In this document: positions 1 through 8,363 of the stretch, in pieces
Numbering within the stretch: position 1 is the first letter of the stretch
Layout of the letters: the number at the start of each line of letters is the position of its first letter
From: Lachnospiraceae bacterium
GTDB taxonomy: Bacteria > Bacillota > Clostridia > Lachnospirales > Lachnospiraceae
Assembly (NCBI GenBank): GCA_900770345.1
Contig: CAAGKF010000128.1
Span: forward strand, 1 to 27,040
Direction of reading: 5' to 3'
Length of the DNA: 27,040 bases
Translations under genes and position numbers: made by a program
Notes under the pieces: model-generated
Seen by the model: the letters and a program-made list of their open reading frames with translations, nothing else
Databases searched by the model: none
Told to the model about the DNA's origin: nothing

Positions 1-192
1 AGCTTGGCTAATTTTTAAACCGTTCTACTGTTGTTTGGTTCGTATACATTTCTGTATCGTTCTGAATTTTCTCAAATCCAAGGCCTTCGAACCAGGCCAT
101 TGTTTTTTAGAATTTTCAGGGTTTTACATACTGTTTAATCTTCAATTTTCAAGGAACTTTTGCTGTTCTGCTTTCTCAGCAGCAACTCGTTT
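1..192 (-). promoter_or_regulatory. 5' leader of an rRNA operon (16S expected beyond base 1)
   Basis: Read on the minus strand, this stretch follows the proximal of three rRNA-type promoters. It carries a boxA-like element, GTTCCTTGAAAATTGAA at 141-157, like the antitermination element of Gram-positive rRNA leaders. A short hairpin around the GGCC repeats at 82-98 follows, and it ends in AATTAGCCAAGCT, which resembles the run-in to 16S genes in Clostridia. No 16S sequence is inside the window, so the rRNA gene itself is inferred. The open frames across this AT-rich stretch on the plus strand have no coding character. Confidence 0.6.
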
Positions 193-221
193 ATTTTATC
201 ACACATTTTCGAGTTTGTCAA
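193..221 (-). promoter_or_regulatory. rRNA operon promoter, proximal
   Basis: Minus strand: -35 TTGACA (216-221), 17-bp spacer, -10 TAAAAT (193-198). A-rich sequence directly upstream (222-240) could act as an UP element. It is the nearest of three tandem promoters to the presumed 16S gene. Confidence 0.75.
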
Positions 222-306
222 CAACTTTTTTCATTTTCTTTTCTTCACCCCTTACGGGATCTTCGAAGGAAACAGAGCGTTGTATTTTCTCAACAGCAAC
301 TTTGAC

Positions 307-335
307 ATTCTATCATGGTTGTCTGTATTTGTCAA
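307..335 (-). promoter_or_regulatory. rRNA operon promoter, middle
   Basis: Minus strand: -35 TTGACA (330-335), 17-bp spacer, -10 TAGAAT (307-312). It sits exactly 114 bp from the proximal promoter. The flanking sequence (GTTGTTGACAAA upstream, AGTTGCTG downstream) is shared with it, so the two look like a duplicated module. Confidence 0.75.
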
Positions 336-400
336 CAACTTTTTTCATTCTTTTTTTGAGCTTTTATACTCAATTCCACTCACTTTCGCGGTGGAACTTT

Positions 401-429
401 ACTATAACATTATATGAGCGACTTGTCAA
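401..429 (-). promoter_or_regulatory. rRNA operon promoter, distal
   Basis: Minus strand: -35 TTGACA (424-429), 17-bp spacer, -10 TATAGT (401-406). It is the farthest of the three tandem promoters and lacks the repeat flanks seen around the other two. Confidence 0.7.
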
Positions 430-524
430 GGGAATTTGTGCCATTTTTTTAAACAATTTTTATTTTCTCACCTCAACCACAAAATATGCCCATTTTTCCT
501 TGCTTTGTCCATATATTGTATCTC

Positions 525-572
525 ATAAAAAATCGCCGGATCAAGATTATTTCTATCTTTTTCCAGCGATTT
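525..572 (-). terminator. Rho-independent terminator of the pfkA-to-cvpA unit
   Basis: A 10-bp stem (AAATCGCTGG at 563-572 pairing with CCGGCGATTT at 530-539, one G-U pair) is followed on the minus strand by a run of T. It lies 32 bp past the cvpA-like stop codon and separates that operon from the rRNA promoters. Confidence 0.75.
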
Positions 573-603
573 GAGCCTATTGAATATTTAATACAAACAA
601 TTT

Positions 604-1320
604 TCAGAATATACCCTTCACAATCCCACCCAAAAGGATCCGAATTAAATTATAACGATACAGGAAGGTCAGCCATTTGCTGGAATAAATCTGTGTTTCC
701 AGCATCTGCCCCGTCGGTGTCGCCGCAAACAATCCCAGGACAAAGGCTGCCACCCACAAAAGCAGAAGCCCGTAGGCAAGTCCAAGCAGTGCTCCCGCTA
801 TCTGATTTAAACCATACAGGATCGGCAGCCTGGAAATAATATTCAGCCACCGTATCACCAGGTGGACAACTACAAAACATGCCAGAAACATCAAGGCCGA
901 CACGACTCCATGGATCAGCATATCTGCCAGATAGGTGCTTACGTATTCCGCAAAACGCTCCACCCCCAGCAATTCATAGATCTCACTGTTATTATTTTCC
1001 AAAAGAATGTCTTTTATTGTCTGGGGCAATTTCATCTGCTCTATGCTCATCCTCTGAGCCGCCGGCAGTTTTTCTTCCTCCGGACCGGGCGCTTCCCATC
1101 CTGCCGTTTCCAGTATGATCTGAGCCGCGTATTCCCGCACCGCGGGATTTTCACTTATATATTCTGTCATATAAGGTGTTGCAAATTTTACTACTATAAT
1201 AGTAAGAGCAAGTGCCGCTACTGATATACACTGCCGCAGGAATCCGCGGTAATGTCCATACAGCATCATTCCTATCAGAAACGCACATGCTCCTACCGAT
1301 AACCAATGTTCTGTCATCAT
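604..1320 (-). CDS. CvpA family membrane protein
   Basis: Multipass membrane protein of 238 residues that resembles the CvpA (colicin V production) family. The N-terminal part holds two hydrophobic segments around a conserved-looking GHYRGFLRQ loop. A polar middle segment follows (about residues 65-125), then two or three more membrane segments (about 130-205) and a basic C-terminus. In this family the pattern of a small Gly/Phe-rich N-terminal helix pair is typical, but the biochemical role in Firmicutes is unclear. I chose the ATG at 1320 because an AGAAAG motif lies 9 bases upstream; a TTG two codons earlier would put that motif too close. It is the last gene of the operon, 29 bases after the HAD phosphatase, and is followed by a terminator. 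Confidence 0.75.
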   Translation of the reverse strand: MMTEHWLSVGACAFLIGMMLYGHYRGFLRQCISVAALALTIIVVKFATPYMTEYISENPAVREYAAQIILETAGWEAPGPEEEKLPAAQRMSIEQMKLPQTIKDILLENNNSEIYELLGVERFAEYVSTYLADMLIHGVVSALMFLACFVVVHLVIRWLNIISRLPILYGLNQIAGALLGLAYGLLLLWVAAFVLGLFAATPTGQMLETQIYSSKWLTFLYRYNLIRILLGGIVKGIF

Positions 1321-1349
1321 GTTCAAAATCTTTCTGTCCGCTTTATGTC

Positions 1350-2177
1350 CTATTGCAATACAAGGCGTTCGATGGCATCCGCCACTCCATCCTCATCATT
1401 CGTCAAAGTTATCTGATCCGCTGCTGCTTTTGCAGCCTCTCCGCCGTTAGCCATGGCAATACCGATGCCGGCTGCCTTCAGCATGGAAATATCATTATCG
1501 CCGTCTCCAAAAGCCATAACAGCATTTCTGTCTACCCCCAGATAATCTGCAAGCCACAAAAGGGCTGCACCTTTGGTAGCGCCTTCCTCATTGATCTCCA
1601 GATTATTATAAAGAGAAGAACTGATGATCAGACCGGGAATGGCGGACAGTTCTTTTCGCAGAGGCTCCCTGTCCTTTAAATCTGCCACGAATACATTTAC
1701 CTTTTCCACATCACGTCCGCATTCCTCTACATACCGGATAATATCAGGCACCACATCCCTGGTAGCCCGCACCATTGCCTGAATAATGCTGTCCAGCCCA
1801 TACTCTTCCATATGATCAAAAAATTTGGACTCCGTCTTTCCTCTTCCGTCAATATAGGGATCATACATGGCATGATATTTCTCTACTGTCCGCAGGATCC
1901 GAAGAGTTTTTTCATTTGTGAGGGTACAGCGTTTCAGGCTCTGGCCTGTTTTTAAATCAGCAACAATACCGCCATTAGTTGTAATCACATACCGTACGCC
2001 GGGAAGACTGCGAACCTCCGGTACAATACCATCTGCAGCTCTTCCTGTTGTCGGGACAATATGAATCCCCCTGCGGGCGCATTCAGTCAGCGCCTTTCTG
2101 TTTCTCTCTGACAGACATTTTCGGCTGTCCAGCAGTGTCCCGTCCAGATCAAGGGCAATCAATCCTACTGTTTTCAT
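1350..2177 (-). CDS. Cof-type HAD-IIB phosphatase
   Basis: A 275-residue HAD-superfamily hydrolase of the Cof/IIB subgroup, which dephosphorylates sugar phosphates and similar small metabolites in the cytoplasm. All four HAD motifs are visible: DLDGTLLDS near residue 10 with the nucleophile Asp, TTGR near residue 43, the TKGAAL lysine near residue 200, and GDGDNDISML near residue 223. A cap domain lies between motifs II and III. Length is normal for the family. The start codon overlaps the stop of the upstream TPR/AAA-like gene in an ATGA arrangement, which points to translational coupling. The substrate cannot be told from sequence. Confidence 0.9.
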   Translation of the reverse strand: MKTVGLIALDLDGTLLDSRKCLSERNRKALTECARRGIHIVPTTGRAADGIVPEVRSLPGVRYVITTNGGIVADLKTGQSLKRCTLTNEKTLRILRTVEKYHAMYDPYIDGRGKTESKFFDHMEEYGLDSIIQAMVRATRDVVPDIIRYVEECGRDVEKVNVFVADLKDREPLRKELSAIPGLIISSSLYNNLEINEEGATKGAALLWLADYLGVDRNAVMAFGDGDNDISMLKAAGIGIAMANGGEAAKAAADQITLTNDEDGVADAIERLVLQ

Positions 2178-4384
2178 ATAAAATGCTCCTCTTTTAAAAT
2201 CAAGAGTCCATCTTTGTCATATTTCGATGAAAAAATTCCTGTCATCCGTTTCACAAGAGACGGCTTCTCTGCGCGATCTGCCGCTTCCTCGATCAGATCC
2301 TCCGCACTTGTCTTCGTCAGAGGTATTCCATCCTCCTCCATCATTTCAATCCGTTCATAAAGAGCGAGCATGCTCTTTCCGGAAATACTGCAATCAATAT
2401 CGCTGGCATACTGGCAGGCATATTTCGCAAATTCATCAATGTCCATTTCCTTCTCAGTCTCATCGGACACGTTGTTCTCCAAAAGCGCCTCATCCTGATT
2501 CGGTATCTTTTGAACCTTGGGCTTTGCGGGTGCCGCAGCTGTTTTCGCCGAGGATACTGTCTCCCGTCTTACCCCGGATACAGCAACAGGCTTCACCGTT
2601 GATGCGGCGGCAGGCTTCACTGCAGATATCGCGGCCGGTTTCACTGCTGCAGGCGCAGGCTGCTTCTGCGTATTCTGATTCCTGCGTGCCGGTGCAGGCT
2701 GTTCCGGTCTGTAAGGCTCAACCCGTCTCACAGGACGCTCATCCTTTGCAGCTTCCCGGGGCTCAGGCTGTTTTTCCTGGCGGGACGCGGAATTCAAAGT
2801 ACCGATGCATTCAAAACGTTTTGCCAGCCCCGGATAGACACGATGAAGCTCTTCCAGACGCTCCGCTGTATCAATAAGGACCACATTCATCCCCGTCTCA
2901 TCTCTGGCCATAAGCTGATTCAGTTCCTGAAGAATCGACTCATTCATATCTCCTGCATGCTCAATGATCAGATCTTTTCCTGTAAGCTTGTCAGATAATG
3001 TGAAAATTCCGCGTCGGTTCAGCTTTTCTCCGGTGATCTTGGCAGCCTGGTTCTTCGCACCGGTTTCCTGATGAATTTTCCTCAGTGATTCAATTGCCAG
3101 ATTCAGGCCCTCCTCCGGAACATCTGCCTCGATCATCAGGTGATTGGAGCCACTGTATACCGGTCCTTTTTTCAGTTCTCTTATGTCCGTAAGCACCCTC
3201 GTCTGAGCTGCCTCCGACTCATAGCCGGGTTCGTTTCCCTGATTATCGGAGATTCTGGACATTTCCATTGCCAGATTCGCCCGAACCTCCTCTTCGTGAA
3301 TACGTGATCTTAAATTATTTTCCGGCTCAATCGCCACCTCGGGCTGATGATATACAGCCTCTTCGGCAGCCTGAGGAGAAGCTTCATACGCTGCATCCCC
3401 CTGTTCCGTCTCCTCCTCTGAGAATCCCGCATCTGTTTCTCCATCGTTTTCATCAGGATCCGGCTCACAGGTAATGCTTTCCTGCCTTTCCGTTTCATAA
3501 GACTCAGCTGTCTGCTCTTCCTGACCGTAAAAGACCGGCTCCCTCTCACCTGCTCCATAAGAAACAGGCTCCTGCGCGGTCCGATCATCAAAAACGTCCT
3601 GATCCTCCGGTTCGAAGGAAACAGGCTCCCTGGTATAAGAAGCTTCCTGTCTTGCCTGATAAACAGGCACGGACGTCTTCGGACGGGCCGGACGTACCGC
3701 CTGGACCGGCTGCACCTGACCGGGTGCACCTGCACGATACTCCTGTTCTACCGCCTTCAGCTTTGCTTCATACTTGTCCCTGTTCTCTACCAGATCCATC
3801 TGATACTTGGTCAGTGGTGCATGCTGCAGCTTCAGCTCCATCGCCTTGTCCACATATTTCCCCAGACCAAACATAAGCATGATCTTATCACATGCAAGAA
3901 CACACAGTTCACTCATACCGGCTTCATTGTACAGCTCTGCCAGCTCATAAAGCCATTTCTCATCCAGCTCCACATTGCAGTACTGCTCCAGCGTATGGAT
4001 CAGCTGTTCAACGGGAGCTCCCTTGGCCCCCAGAATCAGATAGCGCAGGATATACTGCCTGGGATCCTCCGGCGCGAGATCGCAGAACTCCCGGTAATAA
4101 TCCTCCGCTTCTCCTACATTGCCCTCCTTGATAGCCAGTTCCGCCAGCTTATAAAGCAGCCGTTTGCCGATAGGGGCGCGTTCAAAGGCGAGCAGGAGAA
4201 TATCCTTGGCCTCCTGAAACTCTTCATTTTTCTCATAGATACTGGCAACCATAGACAATATATTTACATTGCGGACTCTGCGCCAGTCAATGGTATCCGC
4301 AATCTTCATCGCTGTCTCATAGTCGCTTCGATTGACCATCTTTTTGATCTGCTCAACTTTTATGTTAAACTCGTATTTATCCAT
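2174..4384 (-). CDS. TPR protein with a degenerate AAA+ (SpoVK/CbxX-like) domain
   Basis: Large cytoplasmic protein of 736 residues with four regions (numbers are 3 higher if the upstream ATG at 4393 is used). Residues 1-215 are helical TPR-like repeats. Residues 215-395 are acidic and disordered. Residues about 400-532 look like the core of an SpoVK/CbxX AAA+ ATPase, but the Walker A position reads EADVPEEGLN instead of GNPGTGKTT and the Walker B position reads LIIEHAGDM instead of a VLFIDEA-type sequence. The sensor-1-like NVVLIDT and VYPGLAKRFE are kept. Residues 533-637 are a second disordered stretch rich in AVKPAA repeats. Residues 645-710 resemble the helical AAA lid. If right, this is a non-hydrolysing scaffold. 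I chose the ATG at 4384 because AGGAG lies 9 bases before it; the ATG at 4393 abuts that motif. It sits between recR and a HAD phosphatase. The function is unknown. Confidence 0.75.
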   Translation of the reverse strand: MDKYEFNIKVEQIKKMVNRSDYETAMKIADTIDWRRVRNVNILSMVASIYEKNEEFQEAKDILLLAFERAPIGKRLLYKLAELAIKEGNVGEAEDYYREFCDLAPEDPRQYILRYLILGAKGAPVEQLIHTLEQYCNVELDEKWLYELAELYNEAGMSELCVLACDKIMLMFGLGKYVDKAMELKLQHAPLTKYQMDLVENRDKYEAKLKAVEQEYRAGAPGQVQPVQAVRPARPKTSVPVYQARQEASYTREPVSFEPEDQDVFDDRTAQEPVSYGAGEREPVFYGQEEQTAESYETERQESITCEPDPDENDGETDAGFSEEETEQGDAAYEASPQAAEEAVYHQPEVAIEPENNLRSRIHEEEVRANLAMEMSRISDNQGNEPGYESEAAQTRVLTDIRELKKGPVYSGSNHLMIEADVPEEGLNLAIESLRKIHQETGAKNQAAKITGEKLNRRGIFTLSDKLTGKDLIIEHAGDMNESILQELNQLMARDETGMNVVLIDTAERLEELHRVYPGLAKRFECIGTLNSASRQEKQPEPREAAKDERPVRRVEPYRPEQPAPARRNQNTQKQPAPAAVKPAAISAVKPAAASTVKPVAVSGVRRETVSSAKTAAAPAKPKVQKIPNQDEALLENNVSDETEKEMDIDEFAKYACQYASDIDCSISGKSMLALYERIEMMEEDGIPLTKTSAEDLIEEAADRAEKPSLVKRMTGIFSSKYDKDGLLILKEEHFI

Positions 4385-4432
4385 CCTTTGCATCTCCTGT
4401 TGCTTGTTTGCTGCCCGGAATCTCTGGGCTGC

Positions 4433-5029
4433 TTACAGTTGTATCCGCCCTTCCAGGGCCCGCAGAAGAGTCACTTCATCAATATATTCCAAATCTCCGC
4501 CTACCGGTACACCGCTGGCGATCCTGGTGACCTTGATACCTGTAGGCTTTATCAGCTTACTGATATACATTGCCGTTGTTTCGCCCTCCAGACTTGAATT
4601 TGTGGCAATAATGACCTCTTCCACATCGGACTGCAGCCTCTGCATCAGTTCCTTCAATTTAATATCACCCGGGCCAATTCCCAGCATGGGAGAGATGGCT
4701 CCGTGGAGTACATGGTATACTCCGTCATATTTGCCGGTCTTCTCGTAGGCGGCCAGATCCCTGGTGTTTTCCACCACCATGATGATTTTATGGTTGCGCC
4801 TGTCGCTGCTGCAGATAGGACATAATTCCTGATCTGTAAGCGTAAAGCACTCTTTGCAGTAGCGTACATTATTTCTTGCGCCCGTCATGGCACCTGCCAG
4901 CTCCTCAACCTGTTCCTTCGGCATATTGATAATGTGAAAGGCAAGGCGCTGGGCTGATTTGGCTCCGATTCCCGGAAGCTTCGACAATTCCTCTATTAAT
5001 TTGGTAATCTGACTGCTGTAGTAATCCAT
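4433..5029 (-). CDS. recR: Recombination mediator protein RecR
   Basis: A 198-residue protein matching RecR, which works with RecO and RecF to load RecA on SSB-coated gapped DNA. It shows the N-terminal helix-hairpin-helix (LPGIGAKSAQR, about residues 18-28), a C4 zinc finger (Cys58, Cys61, Cys70, Cys73), and a Toprim domain beginning at IIMVVE (about residue 82). The length is that of a full-size RecR. Its ATG overlaps the TGA of ybaB by one base (TGATG), the standard ybaB-recR coupling. The dnaX-ybaB-recR order is conserved in many bacteria, which strengthens the call. Confidence 0.97.
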   Translation of the reverse strand: MDYYSSQITKLIEELSKLPGIGAKSAQRLAFHIINMPKEQVEELAGAMTGARNNVRYCKECFTLTDQELCPICSSDRRNHKIIMVVENTRDLAAYEKTGKYDGVYHVLHGAISPMLGIGPGDIKLKELMQRLQSDVEEVIIATNSSLEGETTAMYISKLIKPTGIKVTRIASGVPVGGDLEYIDEVTLLRALEGRIQL

Positions 5030-5385
5030 CAGAACGGAAAGCCTCCGCCTAATGCACCGCCCAGACCGCCTGTAAATTTCGCCATAGCTTCACTGCTGTC
5101 TGCCTCCATCTGACGGAACGCCTCATTGACAGCCGCCACGATCAGATCTTCCAGCATTTCGATATCGTCGGGATCCACTACCTCCTCCGACAGCTTCACA
5201 GCCACTACTTCTTTTTTGCCCGATACAGTCACACTGACTGCACCGCCGCCGGAACTGGCCGTATATTCCTTTGCCTCCAGCTCCTTCGTTGTCTCCTCCA
5301 TCTGACGCTGCATGCGCTGCGCCTGCTTCATAAGATTATTCATATTTCCAGGCATACCGCCTGGAAATCCGCCACGTTTTGCCAT
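5029..5385 (-). CDS. YbaB/EbfC family nucleoid-associated protein
   Basis: Small 118-residue DNA-binding protein of the YbaB/EbfC family, which forms dimers and coats DNA. The N-terminus is Gly/Met/Asn-rich (MPGNMNNLMKQAQRMQRQM), followed by a long helix and the core strands with the family-typical VSVTVSGKKEVVAVKLSEE region (about residues 49-70). It ends in a Gly-rich tail (GGLGGALGGGFPF). A strong AGGAGG lies 9 bases before the ATG. Its position between dnaX and recR is diagnostic. A 72-base gap to dnaX contains a GTTAC...GTAAC inverted repeat with no T-run, so readthrough from dnaX is likely. Confidence 0.95.
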   Translation of the reverse strand: MAKRGGFPGGMPGNMNNLMKQAQRMQRQMEETTKELEAKEYTASSGGGAVSVTVSGKKEVVAVKLSEEVVDPDDIEMLEDLIVAAVNEAFRQMEADSSEAMAKFTGGLGGALGGGFPF

Positions 5386-5457
5386 GGTGTAATTCCTCCT
5401 CGTTATTTGCGTTACAATCTGTACAGTAACTTACTTTCTGTTTCTTTTCAAATATAT

Positions 5458-7158
5458 TTAATCCTCATAGGTAATATCCATATGAATCTTGTCTTCCAGC
5501 TCCTCGGCTGTCACATATATGGTGTCCAGCCGTTCTCCGCGCCCTGCCAGTCTCGTTTTAAAATAAATAGACCTGCCGTAGTTTTTTTCCACATACCGCT
5601 CCAGCTCTCCTATAACTGTGGGCCGCTTTCCCATATCATAATTCATAGCGTCCAGAAATACAATAGTAAGACAGCCTTCTCCTCCCGGTTCCACAACCGT
5701 ATCGCGAAGATAGGCTCTCGCGCCTCCCCCTATACTTCTGACGATCTTGGCCCATTCATTGCGGACCAGCTTCAGGTCTTCCATCTGAGCAGCCGGAAGG
5801 CTTACCTTCTCCGGTGCAGTGCCGCCGCTCTGCCCGCCCGCAGTCGGGGCGTCAGCGCCTCCTCCCGAAGCAGCCGGGCCAAGGGAAAGACCGCTTCCTG
5901 CGGCCATCTGACCGGATGCATACCCTTCCGGCATCATCCGGCCGGAGGCTGCCCCGTTTACCGCAGAAGGCATACCCGCCGGCAAAACAGTTCTCCCGGC
6001 TTCTATATCCTCCAGCTGAGCCTCCAGCATATTTACCCGCTCAAGCAAAGCGTCCACTGACGGCTCCATCGCCGGTTTTGTAAGTTTGATCAAAGCCACC
6101 TCCACCAGCACTCTTTTCTGACTGGCGTAACGCAGCTGGTTGGAAAGCTCCGAAAGCACCCGGATATAGCGCATCAGCACTTCAGGTGCTGCTTTCTCAC
6201 TGTCTGCTTTTAACTGCTTTAAATTTTCCTCCGACATATCTACCAGACCCTCAGCGTCATCCGCGCTGCGGATCAGCAGGAGATTGCGCAGATACCAGAT
6301 AAAATCCGTTATAAATTGTCCCAGCTCCCGCCCCTGGATAACAATCTCCTCCAGGCAGCAGATGCAGTCCTTCGTCCTGCCCTCGGCAACAGCCCCGAAC
6401 ATCCGGCTGAATACGCCGGAGTCCACGGCTCCCAAAACCTCCAGCGCATTTTCATAGGTCAGAAGCTTTCCGTAATGGAAAGCCACACACTGATCCAGCA
6501 GACTCAGACCATCACGGAGAGAGCCATCGGCTGCCTTCGCTATATACAAAAGCGCCTTATCCTCAACCCGGATCTGTTCGGCCTCAGTCAGTTCCTTTAA
6601 ACGGGCCGCTATGGTATCCAGGGAAATCCTCTTAAAATCATAACGCTGACACCGGGACAGGATCGTAATGGGAATCTTGTGAACCTCCGTTGTCGCCAGA
6701 ATAAATATAACATAAGAAGGCGGTTCCTCCAGAGTTTTCAGCAACGCATTAAAAGCTCCGATAGAGAGCATATGCACCTCATCGATGATATACACTCTGT
6801 ATTTTCCGTCTGTAGGCGGATACTGCACCTGTTCCCTGATATCACGGATATTTTCCACGCCGTTATTGGAAGCAGCATCGATCTCCACCACATTCATGGA
6901 AGAGCCTGACAGAATCGCCCGGCAGGACGGACATTCATTGCAGGGACTTCCGTCAACCGGATGCTCACAGTTGACGGCCCTGGCATATATCTTTGCAATA
7001 CTGGTCTTGCCCGTACCCCTTGTCCCGCAGAACAGGTAAGCATGACCGATTCGTTCCGACGTTACTTGATTTTTTAATGTCTGTACAATGGGATCCTGGC
7101 CTTTTACATCCTGAAAGGAAACAGGACGCCATTTACGGTATAACGCCGTATATGACAT
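5458..7158 (-). CDS. dnaX: DNA polymerase III subunits gamma/tau
   Basis: Clamp-loader ATPase of 566 residues. Domain I has the P-loop GTRGTGKT (about 45-52), a zinc-binding Cys set (64, 73, 76, 79), the DEVH Walker B box (126-129), and the SRC sensor/arginine-finger motif (168-170). Domains II and III follow to about residue 365. A low-complexity Gly/Ala/Ser linker at about 385-455 leads to a C-terminal tau-like domain. I chose the ATG at 7158: AAAGGAG lies 9 bases upstream, while a TTG at 7164 is only 3 bases from it. I saw no clear slippery heptamer that would produce a separate gamma product. The gene starts 14 bases after the pfkA stop, so the two are probably co-transcribed. Confidence 0.96.
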   Translation of the reverse strand: MSYTALYRKWRPVSFQDVKGQDPIVQTLKNQVTSERIGHAYLFCGTRGTGKTSIAKIYARAVNCEHPVDGSPCNECPSCRAILSGSSMNVVEIDAASNNGVENIRDIREQVQYPPTDGKYRVYIIDEVHMLSIGAFNALLKTLEEPPSYVIFILATTEVHKIPITILSRCQRYDFKRISLDTIAARLKELTEAEQIRVEDKALLYIAKAADGSLRDGLSLLDQCVAFHYGKLLTYENALEVLGAVDSGVFSRMFGAVAEGRTKDCICCLEEIVIQGRELGQFITDFIWYLRNLLLIRSADDAEGLVDMSEENLKQLKADSEKAAPEVLMRYIRVLSELSNQLRYASQKRVLVEVALIKLTKPAMEPSVDALLERVNMLEAQLEDIEAGRTVLPAGMPSAVNGAASGRMMPEGYASGQMAAGSGLSLGPAASGGGADAPTAGGQSGGTAPEKVSLPAAQMEDLKLVRNEWAKIVRSIGGGARAYLRDTVVEPGGEGCLTIVFLDAMNYDMGKRPTVIGELERYVEKNYGRSIYFKTRLAGRGERLDTIYVTAEELEDKIHMDITYED

Positions 7159-7172
7159 GATCAATTACTCCT

Positions 7173-8252
7173 TTATTTGTCACCAAAGCTGATTCCCACC
7201 ATTTTTGCTTCTTTGATCATGGAACAGCCCGGATCTACCGTCTTAAGCTTACCGGCAACCTCTGACAGCGGAACCTTAGTGATATCATTATTCTTTACGG
7301 CTACCATATAACCGTACTGCTCATCTGCGATCAGTCTGGCTGCCGCAGCACCCAGTCTGGTAGCCAGCACACGGTCATAAGGACAGGGCTCACCGCCGCG
7401 CTGCATATGTCCCGGAACAGTAACACGCACTTCACTTCCGGTTATTTCCTGGATCCTGGCGCCGATCTCATAGGCAACGGAAGGATATACCACTCCGTTT
7501 TTCTTCTTTTCCTTCAGCTCTTTCTTGGTCATGCTGGCATCTTCCTTGGAAATGGCTCCCTCGGCTACCGCCAGAATAGAGAAGCGTTTGCCTGCCTTGG
7601 ACCGTTTTGTCAGAGCGTCGCAGACTACATTAATATCATAAGGAATTTCGGGAAGCAGGATAATATCAGCGCCGCCTGCCAATCCCGCGTACAGGGTCAG
7701 CCAGCCCACCTTATGTCCCATAACTTCCACAATAAATACCCGGCCATGGGAAGCAGCCGTTGTATGGATACAATCAATCGCATTGGTAGCAACATCCACA
7801 GCACTCTGGAATCCGAAGGTCATATCTGTCCCCCACAGATCATTGTCAATGGTCTTGGGAAGAGATACCACATTCAGCCCTTCCTCGCTGAGCATATTGG
7901 CCGTTTTCTGGCTTCCATTTCCGCCCAGCACTACAAGACAGCTGAGTTTCAGCTTCTTATAGGTATGCTTCATGGCCTCTACCTTGTCCAATCCGTTTTC
8001 ATCGGGAGTGCGCATCAGTTTGAACGGCTGACGGGAGGTTCCCAGGATTGTTCCGCCCTCTGTCAGGATTCCTGAAAAATCAGAAGGTCTCATGATCTGA
8101 TAGTCCGCATACATCAGGCCCTTGTATCCGTCCTCAAAGCCAATGATCTCAACATCATCAAATGTGTTGTACAAAGATTTTGCCACGCCTCTCATGGTGG
8201 CATTCAGTGCCTGGCAGTCTCCGCCGCTGGTCAGCATTCCTATTCTTCTCAT
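7173..8252 (-). CDS. pfkA: 6-phosphofructokinase, phosphoryl donor uncertain
   Basis: A 359-residue phosphofructokinase, phosphorylating fructose 6-phosphate to fructose 1,6-bisphosphate in glycolysis. It shows the N-terminal LTSGGDCQALN, GTILGTSR near residue 68, the catalytic PKTIDND (132-138), and the C-terminal PGHMQRGG motif. The donor-site motif is GGNGS (110-114). Classical ATP enzymes have GGDGS there and PGTIDND; pyrophosphate enzymes have GGDD and PKTIDND. This protein keeps the ATP-type Gly but has the PPi-type Lys and an Asn for the Asp, so the donor is ambiguous. It is longer than the 320-residue E. coli type. AAGGAGG lies 9 bases before the ATG. It heads the operon that includes dnaX, an unusual partner for a glycolytic gene. 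Confidence 0.92.
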   Translation of the reverse strand: MRRIGMLTSGGDCQALNATMRGVAKSLYNTFDDVEIIGFEDGYKGLMYADYQIMRPSDFSGILTEGGTILGTSRQPFKLMRTPDENGLDKVEAMKHTYKKLKLSCLVVLGGNGSQKTANMLSEEGLNVVSLPKTIDNDLWGTDMTFGFQSAVDVATNAIDCIHTTAASHGRVFIVEVMGHKVGWLTLYAGLAGGADIILLPEIPYDINVVCDALTKRSKAGKRFSILAVAEGAISKEDASMTKKELKEKKKNGVVYPSVAYEIGARIQEITGSEVRVTVPGHMQRGGEPCPYDRVLATRLGAAAARLIADEQYGYMVAVKNNDITKVPLSEVAGKLKTVDPGCSMIKEAKMVGISFGDK

Positions 8253-8284
8253 ATTGCGCTTCCTCCTTATCCGCAGATGGTTCT

Positions 8285-8330
8285 ATTATACCCATTTTGT
8301 AATTATAACGCAAAGGGATTGCCGCGGCAA
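8285..8330 (-). promoter_or_regulatory. Two overlapping promoters for pfkA-dnaX operon
   Basis: Minus strand, promoter A: TTGCGT (8308-8313), 17 bp, TATAAT (8285-8290). Promoter B: TTGCCG (8325-8330), 17 bp, TATAAT (8302-8307). Both -10 boxes are perfect and both spacers ideal; the -35 boxes are partial. Either would give a leader of under 50 bases before the pfkA ribosome binding site. Confidence 0.6.
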
Positions 8331-8363
8331 GTCTGAACTGCAACGTTTCCGCATTATGATAAC

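Noticed and set aside
81..98. GGTTCGAA sequence resembling a tRNA T-loop
   Set aside because: No acceptor stem, anticodon arm or D-arm can be built around it. It fits better as a hairpin in the rRNA leader.
35..574. Plus-strand open frame of 179 codons over the left end
   Set aside because: It runs across three rRNA-type promoters and the leader on the other strand, is AT-rich low complexity rich in Phe/Ser, and has no ribosome binding site.
5386..5457. GTTAC/GTAAC inverted repeat between dnaX and ybaB considered as a terminator
   Set aside because: The arms are only 5 bp, the loop is 10 bases, and no T-run follows on the minus strand.
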